Shown here: one piece after another, positions 1-6,700 of the stretch
Position numbering within the stretch: the stretch's first letter is position 1
Layout: each line of letters starts with the position of its first letter
Assembly (NCBI GenBank): GCA_946407175.1
Contig: CAMJNB010000046.1
Location: 1 to 7,879, forward strand
Direction: 5' to 3'
Length of the DNA: 7,879 nt
Source: an uncultured Selenomonadales bacterium
GTDB lineage: Bacteria; Bacillota_C; Negativicutes; Selenomonadales; Selenomonadaceae
Made by a program: the position numbers and the translations under genes
The notes under the pieces: model-generated
Database searches by the model: none
What the model was told of the DNA's origin: nothing
The model's input: the letters and a program-made list of their open reading frames with translations, nothing else

Positions 1-47
1 CCCGCTATTGCTATTCCGATTATCCCCGTTATTATTCTTAGAAACAA
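1..47 (-). CDS. N-terminus of a membrane protein, possibly phosphatidate cytidylyltransferase (CdsA-like), partial
   Basis: Only the first 15 codons are visible; the gene runs off the left edge. A TTG start at 47-45 is set by a strong Shine-Dalgarno AGGGAG (60-55 on the minus strand) seven bases upstream. The nearby in-phase alternatives fail: the GTG at 55-53 hits a stop after five codons. The peptide is MFLRIITGIIGIAIA, a hydrophobic first membrane segment preceded by one Arg. The R-I-I-T-G-I-I-G pattern resembles the start of CdsA, the inner-membrane enzyme making CDP-diacylglycerol from phosphatidate and CTP. With so few residues, any polytopic membrane protein could fit. It lies about 70 bases beyond the glycosyltransferase stop, on the same strand, with a GATC-rich repeat between, so co-transcription is possible. 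That a gene starts here is fairly sure; the CdsA name is tentative. Confidence 0.5.
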   Translation of the reverse strand, partial: MFLRIITGIIGIAIA

Positions 48-64
48 ATCGTCACTCCCTTTTT

Positions 65-136
65 AGATCGATAGATCGATAGTGGTTGGATCGATAGTTT
101 ACCATCGATCCATCGATCTACCGATCTACCGATCCA
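65..136. repeat. GATC-rich 8-bp periodic repeat, patch 1
   Basis: The patch is built from variants of GATCGATA, with GATC at 66, 74, 89, 107, 115, 123 and 131, mostly 8 bp apart. It covers the stop codon and last five codons of the long glycosyltransferase (G-S-V-D-R) and its 3' flank. It also contains an inverted repeat: TGGATCGAT at 87-95 pairs with ATCGATCCA at 104-112 around an 8-base loop. No T-run follows the hairpin on the minus strand, so it does not look like a standard intrinsic terminator. The same motif family recurs at 5396-5475. Confidence 0.85.
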
Positions 137-3100
137 TAATACACTTCCAAATATTTTTCGGCAACGCTTTCAATATATAATTTCTTCGCCGCATCGGGTA
201 CGCGCGCAGATATTTTTTTATAAGCGTCATCGTCATTGGCAAGCTCCGTCAAAATTTCCGCCAACTGTTCAATCGGCACCTTGTCATTTTTATCAAGTGA
301 AAAGACAATTCCCGCCGATTCGCCCGTTGCAGTCTTTAACATCTCTGCAGATTCGCCTAAGTCCGAACATACTACGGGACGTCCGCTAAAAAAGCTGTCG
401 ATTATCATAAGCGGAAAACTTTCGCCCAAAAATTCACTCGGCAACAATCCGATATCAGCCGTCGCAAGATAATCGCGCACATTGCTTTTAAAGCCGGTTA
501 AATGCACAAACTCCGGCACGTGACCTTTCAGCTTGTCGTACATTTCGCCGCTGCCTACCAATACCAAATCGATTCTGCGCGAACTGTTTTTATTGGCAAG
601 CGTCACTGCGTCAATGGCGGACTGCCAACCTTTTTCGGGAATGGCGCGGCTTACCGTACAGCAGACAAAGGCGTCCTGCGGAATATTCAGTTCACTGCGC
701 GGAATGGGATTTATTTGCGAAAGTTCAAGACCGTTGCCGATTTTATGAAAAATTTCATTCGGCGTCCAATCGTGCTCCGTGAAAGGCTTTAAATTCTTTT
801 CGGCAATGTAAATGAAGGCGTCGACAGAATTTTTAACGCGGTTAAGCAGGTTGACCAAGTGTACTTCCGCCGTTGCCTCGTACATGCCGTGAAGTGTCAC
901 GACGTGATGAAGTGCCGGATTTTTTTCAGCCACGTAGCTTACCGCCTCGTCAACGGAACCGTGATGCGAATGAATCACGTCAATTTTAAATTCGTCCACA
1001 ACCTCCGCAAGTCCGTCCGTCTTACCTAAACGCAATAAAGGCACGTCGCCGTGCAACTTCTTTCTAATGTCGGGCAGTTCGTCACTCATTTGAAAATCTA
1101 TCACCGTGACGGGATAACCGATTCGACTGTATTCATTAGCTAAAATCAGCGGGAAGGTCTCACCGCCACCGATACTCAATGCAAAGACACACATTAAGAT
1201 ATTCGGCTTGCGACGCACGCTTAAAATTTTATTCACGTCAAAATATTTTTTGAGCTCCTCAATATCCGTACCACCGTAGTAGCTGAAGAAATGCTCCTCC
1301 AACTGCGCGAAATGCTTTTCATGCACCGAAGGCGTGACGTGATAATTTTCCGCGACAAATTCGGCAAGGCGTTGATGTTCCTCGTAATAGCGCGGCTCTC
1401 TTTGAATTTTAAGCGACGTACTTTGTTTGTGGACGCGATAAAAATTCGTAGCCGCCGCCGTGTAATAGACGCAACCGCCTTTTATTATGTCGAGATAAAA
1501 AAGCCAATCGCCGCAAAGTTTCATATCCTGCCACATTTCACGAACTTTTTCACGAATACAGGTTGGCTTGCGAAATACGGCACTGCTGACATTGGGAATG
1601 ATATTTTTCACGCCGAATCCGCACTCAACCAATTCAGCGGCAGTAACGGCAAAATTTTTCGTCCAATCAAACGCCTTTATGTCGGCTAAGTATTCGTCCG
1701 TCGAAAAAGTTTTAACGCCGTCTTGCATAAAATCTGACCGTGCAAAGGCAAGCTGTACCGCGTCATCGGTGAAGGCGTCAACCAGCGATTCCAAAAAATT
1801 TTCAGCGCTGTAGTCGTCCGATTCGGCTATCCAAATTAAACTGCCTTTTGCCGCGTCAATGCCGCGTTGCCACTGTATGAAGGCGCCGCCGGAATTTTCG
1901 GTGTTAAAAATCCTGCGCGTATTTTCTTTGTGCAACTCGTAAAATTCATTCAAAATATCGCGGCTGTCATCGGTCGACGCGTCGTCAAGCAGAATCACTT
2001 CAAAATTTTTGTACGTCTGATTATAAATCGTTTCAAGGCGTTGGCGCAGATATTGAGCGTGATTGTAATTCGGCACAATGACGCTGACAAGCCCAGTGAA
2101 TTTGGACTTACTCAACTTCCATAACTTCACGCCGTCGGAAGTTTTAGCCTTTGACGTTGAAAGTTTTAACAGCGCCGATTTAGCCGCCGCCTTTGTAGGC
2201 AGGAAAATTTTTTCATGAACCGTCGGCAATTTCTCTTCCACTACATCTTCAGCTTTACGTACGAACTTTTTAAATTTCGGATTGGTGAAAATGCGGTAAG
2301 CTTTTAACTTTAAATTTACGTCGCCGTTATCAATTTCTCCGCCTTCATCAGCCGGTTTATCGCCGGAAAAAACTTTTCTGACTAACGAACCCATACCGCG
2401 CAGAGGTGCCGTGACTTTCCATGACGTGGAATTTAAAAGCGTCTGCGCCAATTTTTCAAGCTCGTGATTCTGCGCCAAAAGTGCGGTAATTTTTTCTTCG
2501 CGTGCGTCAAGTTGCTTTTCGTACTCGGTAAGCTGTTCTTCACGCTCGGCAAGCTGTGAATTACGCGCGGCAATTTGTTTTTCAAGTTCATTACTTTCGT
2601 CAATCAACATTTGATTGGCGTACTCCAACTCGTCATTGTAGCGGCTTATGATATTGTTGACGTTTTCAAGCTCGGAAACCTGCTCGCTTAAATTTTTTAC
2701 CGTATTTTTCAGCGTTGCGTTGTATTCGGCAAGATTTTTGTTAATGTTTTGAAGATGTTTATTTTGATTGCTAAGGTCGGAATTTTGATTGCTAAGGTCG
2801 GAATTTTGATTTTCAAGCTCGACAGTTTTAGTTTGCAAAGCGACGTTGGAAGATTGAATCTGCGCGATAGCGGCGTTAAGCGTTTTGGCGTAGTTAAGGT
2901 CAATTTTACCGCGAACTTCAACGGTTACATTGCCGCTTAATTTTTCGTCAACGTAAAATACAAACTGAGGGTCGTTGGTCAAAAATCTGTAAAAGCCGTC
3001 GACAATTTCATTAGCGTTGGTATACGTCACGTAATAATCTTTGCCGTTTACCGTGAAGGCGTCAAGCTTTAGCGAGATAAAATTTTCGTCGGGGTCGAAA

Positions 3101-3708
3101 CGTATTAATTGAATTGGATTAGGCGAGTTGAAAAAATATTTTGCGTAGAAGTTACCGGACGGCTCCACGAAAATATATTTGTCAACACGTTCATCGGCGT
3201 TAAAGTCATTGCCTGTGTCAAAGTACACATAACCGTGCGGCAGTGAAAGTTTCTGTGCAAGGTTAAACACGTCGGTATTGCCGGTATCGCGCAGAAAAGC
3301 TTTTTCGTCGTAGTTGTACAGCGCCTTGACTTCAGCGGCTTGCTTATCATTGGACAAAATTTTTTTCAGCAGATTAAGCGCGATAAGCTGAAATGTACCG
3401 GAAAAAGGCGTGTCGGTGTTTTCAAGGCAAATCTGCGCGAAGGCGAATTGACGATTAATCTTGCCGTCCACTACAAATTTTTCTGCGGCGGGAAAGACTT
3501 CAAGGAAAAATTTGTCGTCACGGAAATTTTTTATCGCGCTGTCAAGTACAAAGTACATTTCCGTTTCACCGCGTACACGCTTATTAAATGTTGACGCGGA
3601 CATATTGTCACGGTGCTTAAGGCGTAAACGAAACTGCACAAGCTTTTCATGCATAATGTAAAAATTCGCGTGAAAACAAAGATTAACCCACATTGAATAA
3701 TCCGGCAA
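118..3708 (-). CDS. Multidomain glycosyltransferase (GT2 C-terminal part, coiled coil, second GT2, GT4); downstream part of a locus split by a stop
   Basis: This 1196-codon frame is in the same phase as the 3718-4356 gene and separated from it only by TGA and three sense codons. Nothing upstream of TTG 3708 or the next ATG (3693) looks like a ribosome binding site, so it is best read as the rest of that gene. Residues 1-60 complete a GT2 domain (L-P-D-Y-S-M-W holds the likely catalytic Asp). About 180-265 is a beta-rich segment with an I-R-F-D-P motif seen in polysaccharide glycosyltransferases. About 270-425 is a coiled coil with heptads repeated exactly, followed by a StSWKVTAPLR linker motif. 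About 537-810 is a second GT2 with DDAST (~576), ESDD (~629, metal/nucleotide-binding DXD) and CGDW (~733, catalytic base). About 832-1190 is a GT4 (GT-B fold) with GGGE and an E-x7-D motif near 1093. It likely acts at the cytoplasmic membrane face, adding several sugars to a glycan. Donors and linkages cannot be read from sequence. Family assignment is firm; the start is not. Confidence 0.85.
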   Translation of the reverse strand: MPDYSMWVNLCFHANFYIMHEKLVQFRLRLKHRDNMSASTFNKRVRGETEMYFVLDSAIKNFRDDKFFLEVFPAAEKFVVDGKINRQFAFAQICLENTDTPFSGTFQLIALNLLKKILSNDKQAAEVKALYNYDEKAFLRDTGNTDVFNLAQKLSLPHGYVYFDTGNDFNADERVDKYIFVEPSGNFYAKYFFNSPNPIQLIRFDPDENFISLKLDAFTVNGKDYYVTYTNANEIVDGFYRFLTNDPQFVFYVDEKLSGNVTVEVRGKIDLNYAKTLNAAIAQIQSSNVALQTKTVELENQNSDLSNQNSDLSNQNKHLQNINKNLAEYNATLKNTVKNLSEQVSELENVNNIISRYNDELEYANQMLIDESNELEKQIAARNSQLAEREEQLTEYEKQLDAREEKITALLAQNHELEKLAQTLLNSTSWKVTAPLRGMGSLVRKVFSGDKPADEGGEIDNGDVNLKLKAYRIFTNPKFKKFVRKAEDVVEEKLPTVHEKIFLPTKAAAKSALLKLSTSKAKTSDGVKLWKLSKSKFTGLVSVIVPNYNHAQYLRQRLETIYNQTYKNFEVILLDDASTDDSRDILNEFYELHKENTRRIFNTENSGGAFIQWQRGIDAAKGSLIWIAESDDYSAENFLESLVDAFTDDAVQLAFARSDFMQDGVKTFSTDEYLADIKAFDWTKNFAVTAAELVECGFGVKNIIPNVSSAVFRKPTCIREKVREMWQDMKLCGDWLFYLDIIKGGCVYYTAAATNFYRVHKQSTSLKIQREPRYYEEHQRLAEFVAENYHVTPSVHEKHFAQLEEHFFSYYGGTDIEELKKYFDVNKILSVRRKPNILMCVFALSIGGGETFPLILANEYSRIGYPVTVIDFQMSDELPDIRKKLHGDVPLLRLGKTDGLAEVVDEFKIDVIHSHHGSVDEAVSYVAEKNPALHHVVTLHGMYEATAEVHLVNLLNRVKNSVDAFIYIAEKNLKPFTEHDWTPNEIFHKIGNGLELSQINPIPRSELNIPQDAFVCCTVSRAIPEKGWQSAIDAVTLANKNSSRRIDLVLVGSGEMYDKLKGHVPEFVHLTGFKSNVRDYLATADIGLLPSEFLGESFPLMIIDSFFSGRPVVCSDLGESAEMLKTATGESAGIVFSLDKNDKVPIEQLAEILTELANDDDAYKKISARVPDAAKKLYIESVAEKYLEVYYGSVDR
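2761..2813 (-). repeat. 21-bp in-frame tandem repeat encoding coiled-coil heptads
   Basis: Two identical 21-bp copies (2761-2781 and 2782-2802) are followed by an 11-base start of a third (2803-2813). Each unit encodes seven residues read as N-Q-N-S-D-L-S, one coiled-coil heptad, at about residues 299-316 of the long glycosyltransferase frame. The flanking protein (Q-N-K-H-L-Q-N, L-E-N) follows the same pattern in diverged form. Exact DNA identity implies recent duplication and a possible site of copy-number change that would lengthen or shorten the coil without shifting the frame. Confidence 0.9.
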
Positions 3709-3717
3709 CTGCCAAAG

Positions 3718-3720
3718 TCA
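3718..3720 (-). other. In-frame TGA stop splitting one glycosyltransferase gene
   Basis: Read on the minus strand, the frame runs Y-S-L-Y-D-V-Q, TGA, L-W-Q-L-P-D-Y-S-M-W. GT2 enzymes of this kind usually have LYD, six residues, then PD[YF]xMW. Here six sense codons lie between D and P if the TGA codon is ignored, so the stop looks like one extra codon rather than a changed one. The two flanking frames are in phase (4356 minus 3708 equals 648, divisible by three), so no frameshift is involved. Other genes nearby end in ordinary TGA, TAG and TAA codons, so TGA is probably a true stop. The likeliest readings are a recent nonsense insertion (pseudogene), a sequencing or assembly error, or read-through. 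Confidence 0.85.
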
Positions 3721-4356
3721 CTGCACGTCGTAAAGACTATACTTAGTATAAGCGTCCCGCCGAATTAAAAGGCTTGGGTGGCACAGACAATTACCGTTAT
3801 AAAAAAAATAATTCAGCCACTCGGCGCGGGAGCGGTTGGGCTTATCAAAAATTGTCGCGTAAAAATCGCCTTCATCAAGCGTCTGTAAATTGCCGTCCTC
3901 ATCAATGAACTCGGCAAGCGTAAAACAGGCGGCGTATTCTTCATTCGCGTCAAGAAATTCAACCTGCTTTGCAAGTTTATCGGCGGACCAAGTGTCGTCG
4001 GAATGGTGAATTGCAATGTACTTACCCTGCGCGGCGACAAAACATTCTTGAGACGCAAGGCGCGGACCGCGATTTTCCGTGTACAAAAAAGTTTTTATGC
4101 GCGGATCGTCGAAACTTTTTATAACGTCATGCGTTTTGTCGGTGGAGCCGTCGTCGTAGATTAAAAGTTCAAAATCTGTAAAAGTTTGGTCAAGCACGCT
4201 TTGAATGGCGGCGGCAATGTACGCGGCGTGATTGTAGCTTGAAAGTATCACGCTGACAGTCGGCTTTTTACTTTCAATTTTTGAAGGCGGTATCGGTATT
4301 CTGCCTAAAATTTTTTTAACGGGAGATTTATTTTTTTTCGAGTTACTTTTAGCCAT
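3718..4356 (-). CDS. Glycosyltransferase family 2, N-terminal part, truncated by in-frame TGA
   Basis: The product has 212 residues and a basic, Lys/Ser-rich N-terminus (about 1-32). A GT-A fold follows: V-S-V-I-L-S-S-Y-N-H (34-43), DDGSTD (68-73) for nucleotide binding, and the DXD-like HHSDD (117-121) for metal and sugar-nucleotide. C-H-P-S-L-L-I-R-R (~189-197) is typical of polysaccharide GT2 enzymes just before the acceptor-side region. Normal GT2 domains run about 50-100 residues longer. The missing part, including the PDYxMW motif, continues in phase after the stop, so this fragment alone should lack its catalytic base. The ATG at 4356 has a modest AAGGCGG site upstream and overlaps the KAS III gene by 8 bp, indicating translational coupling in one operon. 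Together with 118-3708 it would form one protein of about 1,410 residues with three glycosyltransferase domains. The family call is firm; whether the product is functional is uncertain. Confidence 0.85.
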   Translation of the reverse strand: MAKSNSKKNKSPVKKILGRIPIPPSKIESKKPTVSVILSSYNHAAYIAAAIQSVLDQTFTDFELLIYDDGSTDKTHDVIKSFDDPRIKTFLYTENRGPRLASQECFVAAQGKYIAIHHSDDTWSADKLAKQVEFLDANEEYAACFTLAEFIDEDGNLQTLDEGDFYATIFDKPNRSRAEWLNYFFYNGNCLCHPSLLIRRDAYTKYSLYDVQ

Positions 4357-5377
4357 TGGTACCCGCCTTTTTCGGAATTACGCTTGACAAGTCGACAAGG
4401 CAACCTGCCCAACTTAAACCTACGCCGAAACCGGTTAAAAGGACGTTGTGCAAATTTTTCACGTCAACCGAAGTTACAACCTCTTCAATCGCGTAGGGAA
4501 CACTGCCGGAGACCAAATTGCCTGCGTGCGTAATTTTGTTGTGGTATGGGACATTTTCCAACGCGGCTTTCTTCTGCACGTAACCGAGCATAAATTCATT
4601 TGCCTGATGAAAAATGCAGTAGTCCAAATCTGCACGGGTGATATCGGCAAGCTTAAGTACGTCGTCTACAAGTTTAGGTACTTCGCGCAGAGTAAAGTAA
4701 GCAATAGCCATGCCGTCCATGTAAACTTCGTAGTTGGAGTGATAATTTTTATTTTCGTCGTAGTCAAAAACTTCCGGCGTACTGCGCGGCGTTAAGCGAC
4801 TGCCGCCTACCGGAATATAAAGTCTGTCGTAGCGTGAACCGTCCGTGCCGAATACGAAGGCGCGAATATTTTCTTTGTCCTCGTCAACGCCTTCAATCCA
4901 TGTAGCCGTTGCACCGTCGCCGAAAAGCGGTCGAACCGACGTATCCTTCACGTTAATGTATTTTGAATAGACGCTTGACGTGAGAAACAAAACATTTTTC
5001 GCGATACCCGTTTCAATCAAGCCTTTAGCCGTTGCCAGTCCGTAAATGTAGCCGGAACAACCTAAGGCAATGTCCATTGAACCGACTTTTTGAGAGAGTC
5101 CCAAGCGATATTGCAGGTGCGGGGATGTATGCGGCATTTGGTAATCGGGGTGTTGCGTGCAGAGCAAAATGAAATCTGTTTCATTGCGGTCAATATCGTA
5201 TTCATCAAAAAGTTTTTCAGCGGCTTTAAATGCCAAATCGCCGGCAGATTCGTCATCGGCAACAATGCGGCGGTCGACAACGCCCAATTTTTTGCTGAAA
5301 CGTTCCTCAACAATGTCACTGTTTTTTTCTATTTTTTCAGGCAGGTATGAAGATACAGCCTTAATTTTTGCAAACAT
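4349..5377 (-). CDS. 3-oxoacyl-ACP synthase III (KAS III / FabH-like)
   Basis: The 342-residue product is a complete thiolase-fold condensing enzyme. The active-site set is present: Cys107 in D-I-A-L-G-C-S-G-Y, His257 in F-H-Q-A-N, and Asn287 in H-A-G-N-L-V-S-G-S-V-P, plus the family motif F-G-D-G-A (152-156). This Cys-His-Asn triad joins an acyl-CoA to malonyl-ACP, or in some relatives transfers an acyl group. The ATG at 5377 follows a GTGAGGA Shine-Dalgarno about eight bases away. It sits between a sugar aminotransferase and a glycosyltransferase, overlapping the latter by 8 bp, and no other fatty-acid genes are visible. A role in making the acyl decoration of an amino sugar is therefore more likely than housekeeping fatty-acid initiation, although true FabH cannot be excluded. 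Homologues paired with VioA-like enzymes are, as I recall, known from flagellin-glycosylation islands of Pseudomonas. The family is certain; the substrate is unknown. Confidence 0.9.
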   Translation of the reverse strand: MFAKIKAVSSYLPEKIEKNSDIVEERFSKKLGVVDRRIVADDESAGDLAFKAAEKLFDEYDIDRNETDFILLCTQHPDYQMPHTSPHLQYRLGLSQKVGSMDIALGCSGYIYGLATAKGLIETGIAKNVLFLTSSVYSKYINVKDTSVRPLFGDGATATWIEGVDEDKENIRAFVFGTDGSRYDRLYIPVGGSRLTPRSTPEVFDYDENKNYHSNYEVYMDGMAIAYFTLREVPKLVDDVLKLADITRADLDYCIFHQANEFMLGYVQKKAALENVPYHNKITHAGNLVSGSVPYAIEEVVTSVDVKNLHNVLLTGFGVGLSWAGCLVDLSSVIPKKAGTNG

Positions 5378-5395
5378 AAATTTTTCCTCACAAAA

Positions 5396-5475
5396 ACTAT
5401 TAAACTATCAACTATCAACTATCGATCTATCCACTATCGATCTATCGATCTATCCACTATCGATCTATCGATCTA
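5396..5475. repeat. GATC-rich 7/8-bp tandem repeat, patch 2
   Basis: Three heptamers AACTATC (5403-5409, 5410-5416, 5417-5423) lead into a 23-bp unit made of CCACTAT plus two CGATCTAT octamers. One full copy lies at 5431-5453 and a copy lacking only the last base at 5454-5475; a partial unit precedes them. GATC occurs at 5424, 5439, 5447, 5462 and 5470, alternating 15 and 8 bp. The array fills most of the 79-base gap between the aminotransferase and KAS III genes and encodes the last residues (R-S-I-D-R) and stop of the aminotransferase. It is the same family as patch 1 at 65-136, where the 8/15 spacing also appears (66, 74, 89). Confidence 0.9.
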
Positions 5476-6593
5476 ATCATCGCGCAGATTCTTCTGACGT
5501 CGTCCGCCGTCAAATCGCCGTACATTGGCAAACTTAAAACCTGCTTGCCGATAACTGTAGCGACGGGCAAATTGTCTTCACTCGACGAATTTAATTGACG
5601 GTAGCACGTATAATCACTGCAAAGCGGGTGAAAATATTTCCGCGTGTAGACGTTATATTTTTTCAATTCGTCATAAACGTAGTCACGCGACTTGCCGAAA
5701 ACTTTTTCATCAATGCGAATGACGTAGTATTGGTAATTGCGCTTGACGTTATCGCCGCACTTCGGCATAAGCGTGATACCTGCGACGTCGCCCAATTCCT
5801 CGTCATAAACCTTGTGAAGGGCAAGACGTTTAGCCTGTTCGCTTTCAACGTAGCCTAACATAATTCTGCCGACAGCCGCGCGAACTTCGTCAATCTTGCC
5901 GTTAATGCCGGGCATCACGACTTCTTCTTCATTTTTAATGCCGAAATTTCTAAGCAAGTCAATTCTTTGCTTAAGGTTTTTATCGGCAAAGACCAACGCG
6001 CCGCCTTCAAGCGTATGATAAAGTTTCGTGGCGTGAAAACTGAACATTGAAATATCACCGAAAGTGCCGATACCTTGACCGTCAATTTCTACGCCGAAAG
6101 CATGAGCCGCGTCGTAAACAACCTTAAGCCCGTACGTATCGGCAACCTGCTGAATTTTTTTCACGTTGCACGGCGTGCCGAATACGTGAACCGCCAAAAT
6201 TGCGCTGGTACGCGGCGTTATCATGGATTCAATTTTATCGGCGTCAATGTTCATAGTCTCTTCGTCGATATCGCAGAAAATAGGGTTGATGTTGTTCCAA
6301 CTCAAAACGTGCGGCGTTGCGGCGAAGGTAAAAGGCGTCGTGATAACGTCACCTTGCAGACGCAGACTCTGTACGGCAACCATAAGGGCGATTGTGCCGT
6401 TGTTGAATACGGAAAGGTAGGGAACTTTTAAAAATTCCTTAAGCTCATCTTCCAATGCAAAATGTTGCTTGCCGCCGTTGGTAAGCCACTTAGATTCCCA
6501 AATTTCGCGCAGTGTTTCAGTGACTTCCTCAAGCGCGGGAAGTACGGGGCGCGTCACGTAAATTTTCTCTTTAAAAGGTTCTATTTTTGACAA
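5457..6593 (-). CDS. DegT/DnrJ/EryC1/StrS-family sugar aminotransferase, VioA-like
   Basis: This is a PLP-dependent fold-type I enzyme that moves an amino group, usually from glutamate, to a keto-sugar nucleotide. With the TTG start at 6593 it has 378 residues, normal for the family. Visible elements are W-L-T-N-G-G (36-41), F-N-N-G-T (63-67, cofactor phosphate region), D161 in Y-D-A-A-H-A-F-G (pyridine nitrogen contact) and Lys190 in S-F-H-A-T-K-L-Y-H-T-L-E-G-G (Schiff base). The SFHATK and NNGT wording recalls VioA, which makes dTDP-4-amino-4,6-dideoxyglucose; related enzymes make other 3- or 4-amino sugars, so the product is inferred. The start is chosen because GGAGG at 6606-6602 lies eight bases upstream of TTG 6593; the longer frame starting at TTG 6614 would place that site inside the gene. 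It is first in the minus-strand cluster, directly behind a promoter at 6633-6661. Its final codons lie in a repeat array. Confidence 0.92.
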   Translation of the reverse strand: MSKIEPFKEKIYVTRPVLPALEEVTETLREIWESKWLTNGGKQHFALEDELKEFLKVPYLSVFNNGTIALMVAVQSLRLQGDVITTPFTFAATPHVLSWNNINPIFCDIDEETMNIDADKIESMITPRTSAILAVHVFGTPCNVKKIQQVADTYGLKVVYDAAHAFGVEIDGQGIGTFGDISMFSFHATKLYHTLEGGALVFADKNLKQRIDLLRNFGIKNEEEVVMPGINGKIDEVRAAVGRIMLGYVESEQAKRLALHKVYDEELGDVAGITLMPKCGDNVKRNYQYYVIRIDEKVFGKSRDYVYDELKKYNVYTRKYFHPLCSDYTCYRQLNSSSEDNLPVATVIGKQVLSLPMYGDLTADDVRRICAMIRSIDR

Positions 6594-6601
6594 CAGATTA
6601 A

Positions 6602-6606
6602 CCTCC
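6602..6606 (-). promoter_or_regulatory. Ribosome binding site fixing the aminotransferase TTG start
   Basis: The minus strand reads GGAGG here, with an eight-base spacer to the TTG at 6593-6591. A CTG three bases nearer (6596) is possible but less usual. The upstream in-frame TTG at 6614 has no such site. Confidence 0.75.
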
Positions 6607-6632
6607 GATTTCAAATTAGTTTAAACTGAAAT

Positions 6633-6661
6633 ATTATAGTGGACGGCAGGGATAATTGCAA
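6633..6661 (-). promoter_or_regulatory. Sigma-70-type promoter for the glycan cluster
   Basis: On the minus strand TTGCAA (6661-6656) and a perfect TATAAT (6638-6633) are separated by 17 bases, the optimal spacing. Transcription would start near 6626, about 20 bases before the GGAGG site of the aminotransferase. No convincing terminator is seen among the genes to its left, so it could drive the whole minus-strand cluster. Confidence 0.75.
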
Positions 6662-6700
6662 AAAAAAATTTACCGCGCAGGGTGCGGCAGGAAAATCATT

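Noticed and set aside
87..112. Intrinsic terminator after the long glycosyltransferase
   Set aside because: A 9-bp stem exists, but no T-run follows it on the minus strand; the stem is explained by the repeat family.
1291..1689. Plus-strand open frame of 132 codons
   Set aside because: It is a shadow of the second GT2 region on the opposite strand, whose minus-strand reading contains clear family motifs.
3718..3720. TGA as a selenocysteine codon
   Set aside because: The bases after TGA form only a 3-4 bp stem (GGC-AGTT-GCC), not a convincing SECIS hairpin, and glycosyltransferases are not known selenoproteins. Alignment logic suggests an extra codon rather than a Cys position.
3718..3720. 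TGA read as Trp under an alternative genetic code
   Set aside because: The signal peptidase ends with TGA at its expected C-terminus, and read-through there would run into repeat DNA. TGA therefore appears to be a normal stop here.
5396..5475. CRISPR array
   Set aside because: The units are 7-23 bp and directly tandem, with no unique spacers, and no cas genes are present.
5157..5537. Plus-strand open frame of 126 codons with an STIDLSTIDL repeat
   Set aside because: It is antisense to the KAS III and aminotransferase genes; its repeat is just the translated GATC-rich array, with no ribosome binding site or recognisable domain.
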